In this document: in pieces, positions 34,743 through 46,075 of the stretch | Layout: every line of letters starts with the position of its first letter | Numbering within the stretch: position 1 is the stretch's first letter | From: Hippophae tibetana | Lineage: Eukaryota > Streptophyta > Magnoliopsida > Rosales > Elaeagnaceae | NCBI GenBank assembly: GCA_037013495.1 | Contig: CM072806.1 | Coordinates: forward strand, 17,281,001 to 17,345,000 | DNA: 64,000 nucleotides | Reading direction: 5' to 3' | Made by a program: the position numbers and the translations under genes | Notes under the pieces: model-generated | The model's input: only the letters and a program-made list of their open reading frames with translations | What the model was told of the DNA's origin: nothing | The model's database searches: none

Positions 34743-37700
34743 TTTTGACGCTCATCGTAAGGCTCAAATTTTTAGGTTAGGCTTTTACTTCTAACCCCAT
34801 ATTTTTCTGGGATTCACCCCGAATTTTGAGAGATACTTTAAGAGACCAAACACCTGTTCTACTTACTAGTTACCCCCAAAATCATAATCACTAGTTCCTT
34901 ATCACCATAGTAGGAACCCGTGTTGAAGGACGATTAGGGCTAGCGATCGGAGAGGCAGTGGTAGCACTAGATAACACCTTACCAACCTATAATGAAGCCA
35001 AGACAGAGGCTAACCCTCATCAAGAGTTGGCTTGTCAACTCCTTCAGTTAAGAAGATAGCTCGAGGAGAATAAGTCACTACGCTCCCAATCAAGTAGGGG
35101 AACCTTTGATAATCAAGCCACCAACCTAATTGAAAGAAACAAATCGGATCGCATCATGCCTGAGCTTAGTCAGGTGGGGGAATAGGAAGTTGAAGGTAAC
35201 CCTCTTTCGAGCTTAATGAGATCTAGCAACGAGTAGTGGATACAAGAAAGAATAAAATAAGAGGTGTGATTTCAAGAGTTAGAAGAAGTTAAAAAGAAGC
35301 AAGACCATGCCTTGAAAATATCCAATGAAAGGAATGAAAAAGGAAAGGCTCCCTATGATGTGGATAGGGATTGTAAGAAACTATGTGTCTCCTTATTATC
35401 CGATGAGATAGAGAATGATGAATCATCAACCAAGTTTAATGCTCATATACATAGGAAAAAGGAAATGTCATTATGTGAAAATTGTTCACTGCTACCATCT
35501 GTGATGGCGCCCAAAAGTGGTTCAATAACCTGGAACCCCATACTATAACCTCCTTCTCACAGTTTACCAAGATGTTAATCACCTACTATGACTATAAAAA
35601 GCCTTTAAAGAAGGAGTCACACCACATCTTCTTGATTATTCAAGAGAGGGGTGAGTCCATTGAGGAGTATATGAAACGATTCATGGAAGAAAAGTTAGAA
35701 ATCTCTGACTATCCTAGTTCTATCATTATAGAGGCCTTTAGATGGGGTTTCTTAAATAAGTCTGACGTGTTCGTAGAGCTAACAAAGACAATCCCTTATA
35801 CTTCAAAGGAAGCATATAAAGAGGTGAGAAAATTCGTCAATCTTGAAAGAGAGTTAATTCTAGTCAAAAGTCATCGAATTAATGTGGAAGTTATGCCAGA
35901 GAAGTAAGAAATGAGGATGAGTCATGATAGGGAAAATCAAAACAATAGGGTTCACAGAAATAAGCATTTCGCACCAAACAACATGTCAAGTGGACAATAG
36001 CCAAGGAATAAGAGACCTTAGGGGAGGTCACTCTCTCCTTTTAAAGGGTCTTCTTTGAAAGTGAATCTAGCTTAGGCCGTATTAAGGATGAAGGAAGAGC
36101 CAAATGTTAGATGGCCCCCAAAAATGAAGTCTACATTTAGAGACACATCTAAATGGTGCGCCTTCCACAAGGATGTGGACCATAAGACGAGAGACTACAG
36201 GCACCTCAAAAAGGAAATTAAGGAGTTATTGGTGCGAGGATATTTTAAGGACCTTGTAGGAGGCAACATTGAAAGAGAAGTTTTTTAGAATAGGCGAGAA
36301 GCTCCAAAACTGTCCACTTCATCAAACAGTGGGAGAGACCCTCACATCGAACCCAACATCAGAACTATCCATACCATACATAGAGGGCCTAGAATCAATG
36401 GGATCTCAAACAACTCAATAAATATATTCATTAAAGAGTTGCGCAATGCCCCATATGTGTACACCATGGAAAAGGAAAGGTTCTTTATGAAGATCACTTT
36501 CACCAAGAAGGACGAGACCTTATCCCATTATGAAGACACCTTAGTGATCACTTTGAGAATTTGATCCTTTAATGTTTATCAAATCATGGTTAACACAGGG
36601 AGCTTAATTGATCTTCTTTTTCTGTCTACCACAAAAGCCCTGGGAGAAAAAAAATTTGAGATTGTAAGGACAGAGCTACCCTTAGTGGGATTCAACAGTA
36701 GCACCACCTATGCATTAGGGACTGTGGTACTACCTATCATGTAAAAAGGGTCAATAGTAATGACTAATTTGGTGGTCATTGATGTCTCATCTCATTACAA
36801 CGCCATCTTGGGTAGGCTATGGATACACAAGATGAAGGTATTTCCATCCACTTTTCACCAAGTGATCAAATTCCCAAATGACAAGGGCACGAAGAAGATA
36901 AGTGGGTACCAAGAGAAAGCCAAAAGTTGTTATAATGCCACTATGAAAGAGGTTACCTCCAAGTAGCAATCACAGTAGGGTCTATTTAAAAAATGATTAG
37001 GGGTAAAATTCTGGTGAGGTCTGTCAATCTAAATGAGGTGTGAAACTTGCCAATAAGAGATAAGAGTGAGAACCATCATTTAAAGCTAAGTAGGGATCTA
37101 ACAATAGAGATGGAGGAGCAACTTTTGCACTTGCTAAAAACAAACTTTAATGAATTCACATAGACCTCGACATACATGCCTGGGATTGACCCAGAAGTCA
37201 AAACTCATAGATTAAATGGCAATCTAGAGGCTATACCTATCCAACAAAGAAATAAAGTTCCCAAGGGATAACAATAAGGTGATTAAAAATCAAGTCACCA
37301 CCTTTGAGGAAATATGATTTATAAGGGAGGTTAGCTACCCTTCGTAATTGTCAAATGTGGTATTGGTAAAAAAGGCATGTGGATCGTCCCGCATATGTGT
37401 GTCCTTTATCGATTTAAAAAAGGCATGTTCGAAAGACAAGGAGAAAGCATCCTTCATCACCTAGGAAAGGGATCTTCTGTTAAACCAGAATTTCATTTGG
37501 ATTGAAAAATGCAAGTGTCACATACCAACACCTCATTAAAAAAATGCTTGCAAATCACTCAGGGAGAAATCTGGAGGCCTATATTGACAATATGATAGTG
37601 AAATCAATACAACCTCTGAACCACGTCAAAGACCTAAAGGAAGTATTTTCGGTAATCTAAAGGTATGGCATGATACTTAATCCTAAGAAGTATGTCCTTG

Positions 37701-38311
37701 TGTTGCTGCAAGGAAATTCTTAGAATATCTTATATCTTTCCAAGGGATTAAGGCCAATTTGAATAAGATATAAGCCTTGGTGAACATGAGGACACCCACC
37801 AACCGAAAGAGGATTCAACATCTGAATGAAAGAATAATGGCACTAAATAGGTTCATCTAGAAATTCACAAACAAGTGTTTGTCATTCTTTGAGATACTGA
37901 GAAAAAAATACCAGTTTTTTGGGACGAGGACTATAAGAAGGCCTTTGAAGGAATCAAGCAAAACCTTAGCAAACCTTTTATTCTGGTTAGCCCCTTCCTA
38001 GGCGAGACACTTTATTTATAGTTAGCTATGGCCCCCAAAATTGCAGCACCGTGCTCCTTGCCAAAAGAGACAAGGTCCAGCATCCCATCTACTATGTCAT
38101 TCAAATCCTAAAAGACTCTCAAAGTAGATACCCAACCATTGACAAGTTGGCCTTCGCCCTAAAAGTAAGTGCACACAAGCCTAGACATTACTTTAGCTCT
38201 TACACAATGATAATACTTACCTCCCAACTACTTAAAAGCATTTTGATGAGACCAAAAGTGGCAGGAAGGTTGGCACAAATCACCATAAAATTCGGAGAGT
38301 ATGAAATTAAA
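34743..38311 (+). pseudogene. Tat-type gypsy gag-pol remnant
   Basis: Order on the plus strand: gag core 35482-35907 (ATICDGAQKWFNNLEP, ERGESIEEYMKRF); knuckle-like CAFHKDVDHKTRDYRHLKKEIKELLVRGY at about 36160-36245; protease region about 36420-36960 ending ILGRLWIHKMK; RT about 37150-37800 (MRTPTNRKRIQHLNERIMALNRF, a Tat thumb pattern); RNase H about 37950-38311 (QHPIYYV, YPTIDKLAFALKVSAHKPRHYF, GEYEIKY). Numerous stops and frameshifts; integrase missing. It is cut off exactly where the next element's LTR fragment begins. Confidence 0.75.
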
Positions 38312-38450
38312 TACATGTCTATATTTTACTACTTATGCTAAGTGTTTTGTTTAAGTGTTTATTATTATGTTATTGTGAGCTAAGGATGAGTCCTTAAGGA
38401 GTTAGTATCTCCTTACTCTAGTTAGGTATTAGGTTGCAGACTATTTCAAT

Positions 38451-38465
38451 TGGTATTAGATTTGG
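38451..38465 (+). other. Primer-binding site (initiator-Met type)
   Basis: TTGGTATTAGATTTG just after the LTR remnant; a decayed TGGTATCAGAGC. Confidence 0.5.
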
Positions 38466-39050
38466 TGCACCATTTTAGGGCTTAACCACTCTAATGTTGA
38501 TTCTTTTAACTCACCTTTCACACATACACTTTCTCTCTAATGGATTATGGAGAATGAGGTAATGTAGGCATACCTCTACTATTCAATGGACTAAATTATG
38601 TGTATTAGAAATCATAAATGAAGTCTTTCTTGTGGTCCATCATAGATTGTGTTTGATTTCTGGTTGAAAATGGCAGGACGTATCCCATCATAACCCTTCC
38701 TAAAAATACTATGATTTATAAGCCAATGAATGAGTGGAATCAAGAAGAGAATATGAAATTTGAATGGAATAGCAATGGTTTGTATGTAATTATTAGGGAT
38801 ATTACGCCTAATGAACATAAAATAATTTAGAGTTGTACTACTTCAAAACAAACATGAAATATTCTAGAAACTACTAATAAAGGAACTTTTATTGTCAATT
38901 ATTCCAAAATTTTGGAATTGAATAGAGACATTGAGTTATGCATCATGCAATAGAATGAGACCTTTGACAAATTTTGTGCAAGGTTTTCAATTATTGTTAA
39001 TTATTTTTATAACTTAAGTAGACTCATTAAAGAAGAAAAGTAGATTAAGA

Positions 39051-39053
39051 AGA
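39051..39053. repeat. CACTA target-site duplication AGA (left)
   Basis: AGA precedes CACTACTAC and recurs at 39867-39869 after GTAGTAGTG. Three bases is the CACTA superfamily duplication length. Confidence 0.75.
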
Positions 39054-39866
39054 CACTACTACAAAAATGGGTATTTAAGTCGATACGTAAAGTCGGTTTT
39101 TTCCAAAAACCGACTTTAAATTGGTTTAAAGTCGGTTCGATATAGAACTGACGCTATCCACGTAGGACGTAGCGTCGGTTCTAGGTGTTAACCAACGCTA
39201 CACTACGTGGATAGCGTCGATTCACCACGTCAACCGACGCTACGTCCAGGTGTAGCATCGGTTCGCCACGTCAACCGACGCTACACACGTGGATAAATAT
39301 TTTCTCTTCTTTCTTCCCAGACAGAAACTATTTTCAGTGTTGCAGAACTCTAAAAAATCGAAAACCTCCTCCTCCACTCTTTCTCATTTTCCGGCCACCT
39401 ACGACTACCATTTCCAACATCGGTTAGTGAGTTTTCTTCCTCTCTAACTAATCTTTTAGATCCCCTATTATTCATATTTATTTCTGTTATTATGTGTTAT
39501 TATTTATGTGTATAGATTGTTGTATTATATATGTAGGTTTGTAATATAACATAAGGAGAAGAATATGACGATCTTGAATAAAATAGAACAAAACCATGGT
39601 AATTTTTCTGTTATTAATTAATATTTTATTTTTCAAATATTTGTATTATTTGAACTGTTTGCTAAACTGATTTTGGTTTTTTTTTTTGCTCAAATACAGG
39701 TTGAAAATGAAAAAATTAAAAAAAAGAAGAAGTTAAAGTCGGTTCACCGCGTGAACCGATTTTAAACGTAAAGTTGGTTCATCCCGTGAACCGACTTTAC
39801 ACTTTAAGTCATTTAATTTAAAGTCGGTTCAGCGAACCGACTTTAATGCTCCTTTTTGTAGTAGTG
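39054..39866. mobile_element. Non-autonomous CACTA (En/Spm-type) element
   Basis: 813 bp with terminal inverted repeats CACTACTACAAAAA / TTTTTGTAGTAGTG. Both subterminal regions are packed with short motifs in both orientations: AAAGTCGGTT, GAACCGACTTTA, CAACCGACGCTAC, GTAGCGTCGGTT, the usual arrangement for transposase binding. The interior (39340-39720) is gene-like: a pyrimidine-rich leader, an intron-like GTTAGTG...TATGTAG, an ATG at about 39565 and a lysine-rich end, but the frame closes at once if spliced. No transposase. It sits inside the copia gag. Confidence 0.8.
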
Positions 39867-39869
39867 AGA
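39867..39869. repeat. CACTA target-site duplication AGA (right)
   Basis: Matches 39051-39053. Confidence 0.75.
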
Positions 39870-41052
39870 TCAATGCTTGTCTATCCTTTCAATTTCATGC
39901 CAAATTTATTGTGATTGAGTCCATGTATAACCTTGGTGAGCTTAATATGAATAAGTTAGTTATTGATCTGCAAGTCTTTGAACTGCATCACCTATTGTCA
40001 AGACAAGATCAATTTGTTATGGAAAAAGAAAAGAGTTTGGCTCTCAAGACCACCAAGGGAAATGATCCTAATAAAGATGCGAATGCCACTACTATAAGTG
40101 ATGATTATGATCCTAATGAGGAAAAAATGGCTTTACTTGCCTAAAGATTCATAAGATTTTTCAGAAAGAAAAAACACTCATCTAAGGGTGTTAGATAAGA
40201 AAGCTCGAGCTCCAAAGGCTAAAAATCAGTAAAGGTTAATGAATACTCAAATAATGAATTTAAGAAACCTAGCAAAGGTCACCTAACACAAGATTAGATG
40301 CTTTTAATGTGAGAAGCTATAACACATTGCTACCATTTATTTTTTTGGAAACAAAAATGCACTAATAAACATGCAATAAAGGTTAAGATTACTTTTCAAA
40401 TAGTACCAACAATAATGATGAGGATGACACTAACTTTCTAGCATTCTTTGCTTCAAGTAATGTCATTGATCCTCTGATTGCCACCTCAGATACTCAAGAG
40501 GTTATAATTGAAAATGATGAAGATGAGCAAGAAGAATTAATTGATTATTATAATGTACTCATGTTAAAGCATATCAAATAAGAAAAAGGCTAAGAAAAGC
40601 ACTTTGGAAATCCTGTGAAAAAGAGCTGGAGATAAGCACTTTGAAAAAATCTCTTGAGGATAAGAAGTCCCCTATTGATGGTCAACAAAAAGACCTCAAT
40701 AACAAGTGTGAGGTAATTCACAAGAGATATAATGATATGCAAGAAAAGTTTAATGCAAATCATGATAAAATGAAGAAGTTGGAAGAATAGTTAAAATGCT
40801 CCACCACGGGTAAAACTACTTAGTTATTTGTCAATATTGATCCCTTGATTAATCAAAAGTTCAAAGTTGAACAATTAAAAAAGAAAATTATAATCCTTGA
40901 AAGTATCAAGGAATATTTGGCTTACTCTTTCACAGAAAAATAAGCAAAGGTTGAGAAATTACATGAGAGAGTTAGGATTCTTAACAATTCTGCAATGTAT
41001 CTTGAATATTTTCTTAAAGAAAAAAGGATATTTTATTAAAGCTTTGAAATAT

Positions 41053-41220
41053 AAACTCAATGTTAGTGAGAAGGAACTAGCTCATTCTACCTCTATTGTC
41101 AACAAGAGGATGATTGGTACAAAGACTTGTGGTGATAAACTCAATGTTAGTGAGAAGGAACTAGCTCATTCTACCTCTATTGTCAACAAGAGGATGATTG
41201 GTACAAAGACTTGTGGTGAT
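41053..41220 (+). repeat. Perfect 84-bp tandem duplication in gag
   Basis: Two identical 84-bp units (start AAACTCAATGTTAG), equal to 28 codons, so the frame is kept. The next bases (AAACTCGACATTAG) start a third, diverged partial unit. Confidence 0.9.
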
Positions 41221-41833
41221 AAACTCGACATTAGATAAAATGAATGGGTTTCTACATTGGTTGTGGGTACTGTTAAGTTTTTAAAATCAATTGCTCAAAG
41301 TCCAAAGTTGAAGTAGTTACTACCAACCAAAAAGGTAAGTTGGTTGTGTCATTTTAACCAATTTCCTCTAATAAGGTGAAAAATTCACTTGAAGCCAATC
41401 CTTTCCTTCGCTTTAGTGACGGTCTATTGCCCATACCTACTGTTACTCCTACTTGTCACCACTATGGTGAACTTTGGAATTTGAGACCATATAGCGGTAA
41501 ATTAACTTCTCATCCTCGTGCAAAAGTCAATGTGACCATTTATTCTTCCTTTCCTCCACATACTACTCTTCAAAATAAGGGACCAAGATTCTCTACCTCC
41601 ATTGCTCGTGTTTGTTACCTATATGGAACTACTGACCATCTTGCTAGGTAGTGTCCTAGATATGTGAGGAGTACATCTTCAAGTTCTCTGACTAGCTGCC
41701 CCACATCCTTTTATGTCTAGATGTAGCTACTTTGACTCATTTGAGTCTTCAAGAAAATTTCATTGTGCATCTTAGGCATAATGTGAAAAGAAATAAATGG
41801 ACCCTTAGTACCTATTTTATTCACACCTCATAA

Positions 41834-43150
41834 TTGTTTCCTTCTCTTCTTGCTATACCAATTTTATTTGCCTTCTATTTCTTACCAAAAATGGCCCCAA
41901 AGTCAAAGCATTTTGAGCCTACCAATACCTTAAGCAATGCGACCATTCTTTATGAGCATCTTATGGATATCCATGGCTTTCTTGAGATCGAGGAAAGGTT
42001 TGCTTACTTTTCTTGGATTTCCTTTTACTCAATTACTTATTCATATAATAATGAGTTTGTTGGGGCATTTTATATTGCTTTACTATCTATTGTATCCACT
42101 ATTTTTTCTACCTCTTTTGTCCATAGAGGATGAAGAGTCACTTTTTTAAGAGATGATATTATTAGTTCATTGTCTCTTCTCAATGATGAGTTCCCATCTT
42201 TTCTTGTCATTCCTTTTGAATTTGAAAATATTTCTTCTACCTATCTTAATTTTGAGTTTGATCTTGTAAATTCTCACAACATAATAGAGATGGAGAACCA
42301 GTTGGCCAGACCTAACCCCACTTATCTTGCTAATTCCTTTGTTGTCAACTTTGCTCCCATTAGTTACCATCTTAATAATGTTTTAAGGTCTGTCATTCAT
42401 CCTTGTTCTCATCTTCACACTATTCATCCATACTGAGGACATTTCCTCTATGCAATTCTGAATGATGAGTCTATAGATCAAGTTGGTATGATTTATAGGA
42501 CCATCATTTTTGTATTGTTTCTCCTTCTTCTTTTACTCTCCACTATCCATTCTTGATGTACAGGTAGGGTTCCATTTTTTTCCATTATATCTTCTCTACC
42601 TGTACTAGTAGAGCTACTATTTTTATCGTTCTAGCTATTTCCTACTAGTCATGGATCTCGAAGTTTTCCTACTACCCCTTCTTCTTATTTATTTATAAAC
42701 GCTACTCAGTCCATGTATTATGAGTCCATTATTGTTTCTTTTACTTCTTCTACCTTTGCTCTTTTCCGGGATGAGTCTATTGGTCTTTTGAACAAATATT
42801 TTTATGGGTTGCATACTCTTAACCAAAGTGTTATGGACATGTGTAGATATTAGGCTTTTACTTAGGGTGTGGCAACTTCTTATCGTCTTATTATACCACT
42901 TTTTTTATGGTTCACCCATATTTTCTACCTCAGTCAGACCTCGTTCTCACTTGGGCATTTCTTCCCTGGGCTCATTGTTCCCCACATTTACTTTGCTTAG
43001 TGGAGGTGATCCCAATGTTCCCTTTGAGCCCGACCACTCATTTGACTAGTTTATTGCTAATGTTCTCCATTCTCAAACTACTATACCATCTTCTGCCCCT
43101 ATCGATGTTGTCCAGTCTTCTCGCAGTGGTATCCATGGGGATGGTGATGT
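41834..43150 (+). pseudogene. Plant-transposon-type domain downstream of gag
   Basis: Starts MAPKSKHFEPTN (about 41892) and continues with NEFVGAFYIAL, STSFVHRG, then after a stop RVTFLRDDIISSLSLLNDE. This resembles the putative plant transposon protein domain found in many retroelement-associated ORFs (VREFY...FVRG..V.F....IN.LL). It is followed by a proline/serine/phenylalanine-rich part. Several stops. Its function in the element is unknown. Confidence 0.45.
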
Positions 43151-43422
43151 AGCAGAGGGAGACAGAGAGTGCAAACTCTTTTTATTTCTTGTTGCTTTAG
43201 TTTTTTTCATTTCTTTGCCCTAAAATTTTGTAAAATAAAGATTAATTAATAAGAACGAGTTTGTTGTGTTCCTTGTCCTCTGTTCATTTTCCTGATTATA
43301 TTATGTGTAACTTTTTTACTTACTTTAATCTTTTATATCGTGTTGCATGAATGTTAGAATTACTACATATTTGTATACCTTATCATCCTCATATAGGGGT
43401 GTCTCTTTGGCTCTTCTGGGTT

Positions 43423-43435
43423 AAAAAAGGGGGAA
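43423..43435 (+). other. Polypurine tract before the 3' LTR
   Basis: AAAAAAGGGGGAA immediately upstream of the LTR start, typical for a plant copia element. Confidence 0.6.
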
Positions 43436-43439
43436 TTTT

Positions 43440-45252
43440 TGTGTGCAAAACTACATGAGTCCATGTTATTTGTTGCATGAATGGTAAGTGTAGGATTGCA
43501 CCACATGTTGCCTGACTTGCACACATTTAAGGGAATTATTGCATATAGTCAAAGTGCATATGTTTTGCCTACGATTGTATACCTATGTAGGGGCAAAATG
43601 ATAGTATATGGATAGACTACACGATGTTTTTGCATGATACGTTCATGGAATATGTATTTGTTTTATGTGTATAGGTTATAGGTTTAGATTGAAGTCTTTG
43701 AGCTTCAAATGTGTTATGTGTAGTTTTTGTCGAAACCTTTTTGTTTCAAAGTGGCATAGTGGATTTATTGATCAATGAAGATGGTTGGAAAACTCAAGAT
43801 AAATGCACTCGGAGTAAGCGTAATTTTTGATTTTTTGTATGTATATTTTTTTGTTCATAGGAACAAACTTTAAGTCACCTTTATGATCATCTCATGATTG
43901 ATATGCATATATACTTAATTGTACAGTGTTTTGACACGAAAAACCAAATGAGAAGATTGTAAATTTGTTTGTACTTTATGTTTGTGTGTTGGCTTCTTGT
44001 GTGCAAAACACAGAATCTTTTTTTTACTCAGTGTTTTGTCTTCCTCTATGTAAGATTAGTTATTATAGATCAGTAATGCATACACACACATAGTTAATAA
44101 CATTGCGATTGAAATCGTGTTTTTCACATAGCACGAGGTTGGCTTTTTAGTATGCATACTAGACCTTGAGTGTAGATTTTGGCTTAATTTTGTTGCTGGT
44201 ATTTATAAAAATTACTCGTCAATTTTTGGAATGAAAAAAATATTATTTTTGGTACCTCACCACACTTCTTAATAAGGTCATGACGAGGTGGTCGGTGAAG
44301 ACCATTGTGGGGAAATGGTGAGGTAGTCTAGATATTGGTATTCCTCTATAAATACCCCCTTATTTATCTTCTCCTTAACCATTCATAATGTATCAAAACG
44401 CTACCAAAATTTACATTGAAAATTACATTTGTTTCACAAATTATTGTTGGTGAGCTTACTTATTTTTACTTAAGTGTTACAGGTAAAATAAAGTGCATAA
44501 GTGTTGAACATGTGACTATTTTACCTTTTTTGTGAGATATAACATTTTGAGATATAACATTGTGAGATTGATTGGGTTGTTGTGGTGAGATCTTAAATCG
44601 TTAGTTGTATGCGTTATGTGGATTGACTATGTTTCCCACCAAGGAGACTTAAGACTTGTGATGGAAAATGGTTCCAAGGTGATTATTGGTGGCTCATGAT
44701 TGAAGGTAGTCCTTAGTTGTTTGTTCTGTTCACTTTACACTTTATTGATCGATAATGTTGGCTTCAGAAGAGAGTTGAGTTCATGTGTCGAACCATGTAT
44801 TTGCAGAGGTAGAAATAGGTAATTCAAACAGAGGTCCCAACTGGTAGAGGTATTGGTGGTTTTATTTCTATCAGGGTTGTAATTATTTTTATTGCTTAGT
44901 GAATTTTTGACTCTAGAGTGGTTGTCAAAATAAACCTGAGGATGTTACAATATAGATAAGGTTTCTATGTGGGTTTACCTTATTATATCGTTTGTTGTGT
45001 ATGCGCTATTGTTCAATTAGTATAATCTGAATTTTATGCTACAACATACTAGTGTTTAAACTCTAAATAAAAATATCTTATATTATTTACCTGCTTTCTA
45101 TCTATTAAACATTATCTCTATGCTGAAATTTATATGTTTATTTGAGATTATATTTTACTACTTCTGCTGAGTGTAATGTTTAAGGGTTTATTATTTTGTT
45201 CTTACGAGTTAGAAACAAGTCCTTAATATGTCAGTATCTCCTTTCTCTAAAA
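43440..45252 (+). repeat. 3' LTR of the internally deleted copia element
   Basis: Starts TGTGTGCAAAAC. It contains a fragment shared with 20750-21060 and a 3' end shared with 38312-38400. A second partial phrase GTGTTGGCTTCTTGTGTGCAAAACAC lies at 43985-44010, and the phrase ACATTTTGAGATATAACATT repeats near 44540-44570. The last 50 bp diverge from the other LTR, so the right border is approximate. Confidence 0.5.
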
Positions 45253-45299
45253 GAGTTCTATTTAAAAGTTATACAACTTCATTTTTGTTGTGGTGTAGT

Positions 45300-46075
45300 G
45301 TCTCACTATGCCATTTCTTTCGTAGAACTCATTAAATTGACCCTCGCATACCTCCAAGCCATTATCGGTCCTTAAACACTTGATTTTCTATACAAGTCTT
45401 AAACTTTATCAATTTTGCAAACACATCATTCTTTTTTTTCTTCAAAAAATACACCCATACATGATGAGAGAGGTCTTTGATAAAAGTCAACATATACCGA
45501 ACACAACCCTTAGACACAACACAAGAAGGATCCCAAAGATCCGAATTAATATAATCAATAGTACATTTTGTTTTGATGGATGGTTGTACTTAACTTGACT
45601 CTACAATGTTTCCCGTAGACATAATACCCACAGAAATCAAACTTCCTAATTTTCTGACTACCAAGCAAGCTTTGCTTGCTCAAAATAGACATCTATGACT
45701 CACTCATATGTCCTAACCGCATATGTCATAAGCAAGTAGTATTTGAATCTTGATCTGATAAGGATGAAACTAAAACATTATCAATAACAATGTTACCCCA
45801 AAGCACATAGAGGTCATACAATAATTGGCCTTTAATAACAAGTATAACACCTTTACCGATTCTTAAAAATCTACCTTCGACTATGTACCTATAATCCTAT
45901 GAGTCAAGAATATCTACCTATAATCCTATAAATCAAGAGTATTTGAAGATATAAGATTCTTTTTAAATGTAGAACATGACAAACATCGTTCAAAGTCCTA
46001 AAAATACAATCATGTATTGTCACCATGGTTAATGGATCATTCTTTGATTGATATGGTCAGCATCTTCATTCGCCA
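45300..46075 (-). pseudogene. Copia pre-integrase/integrase fragment
   Basis: Minus strand. HVLHLKRILYL-like pre-integrase sequence near 45960, then TIDYINSDLWDPSCVVSKGCVRYMLTFIKDLSHHVWVYFLKKKNDVFAKL (about 45400-45565), the integrase core of a Ty1/copia polyprotein (usual YVHSDLWGP...YFVTFIDDFSR..WVYFLK). The second catalytic aspartate is changed in FIKD. A 22-bp tandem duplication (TCTACCTATAATCCTAT) lies near 45885-45930. Stops occur; the C-terminal part is missing at about 45300. Confidence 0.75.

Larger units (their letters stand above)
38660..41660 (+). pseudogene. Copia gag, interrupted
   Basis: Part 1 (38660-39053) reads NEWNQEENMKFEWNSNGLYVII and ETFDKFCARFSIIVNYFYNL, a UBN2-like gag. 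After the MITE, part 2 continues with ESMYNLGELNMNKLVIDLQVFE and KEKSLALKTTKGND and DPNEEKMALLA, a pattern typical of plant copia gag. Coiled-coil-rich sequence follows (40600-41240) with an 84-bp tandem duplication. A zinc knuckle at about 41605-41660 reads CYLYGTTDHLAR, then a stop and CP. Several stops make it non-functional. Confidence 0.65.
38312..45252 (+). mobile_element. Internally deleted copia element (SIRE-like gag)
   Basis: A 5' LTR remnant (38312-38448), primer site, gag, plant-transposon-type domain, polypurine tract and 3' LTR (43440 to about 45252) lie in order on the plus strand. About 38312-38400 aligns with about 45147-45250 (TATATTTTACTACTT.TGCT.AGTG...GTTTA...TCCTTAA....AGTATCTCCTT). 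No protease, integrase, RT or RNase H lies between, so it is a defective derivative. A CACTA MITE interrupts gag. Confidence 0.65.

Noticed and set aside
42804..43152. Two overlapping frames with proline/leucine-rich translations
   Set aside because: Shadows or the decayed tail of the transposon-type ORF; no independent domain.
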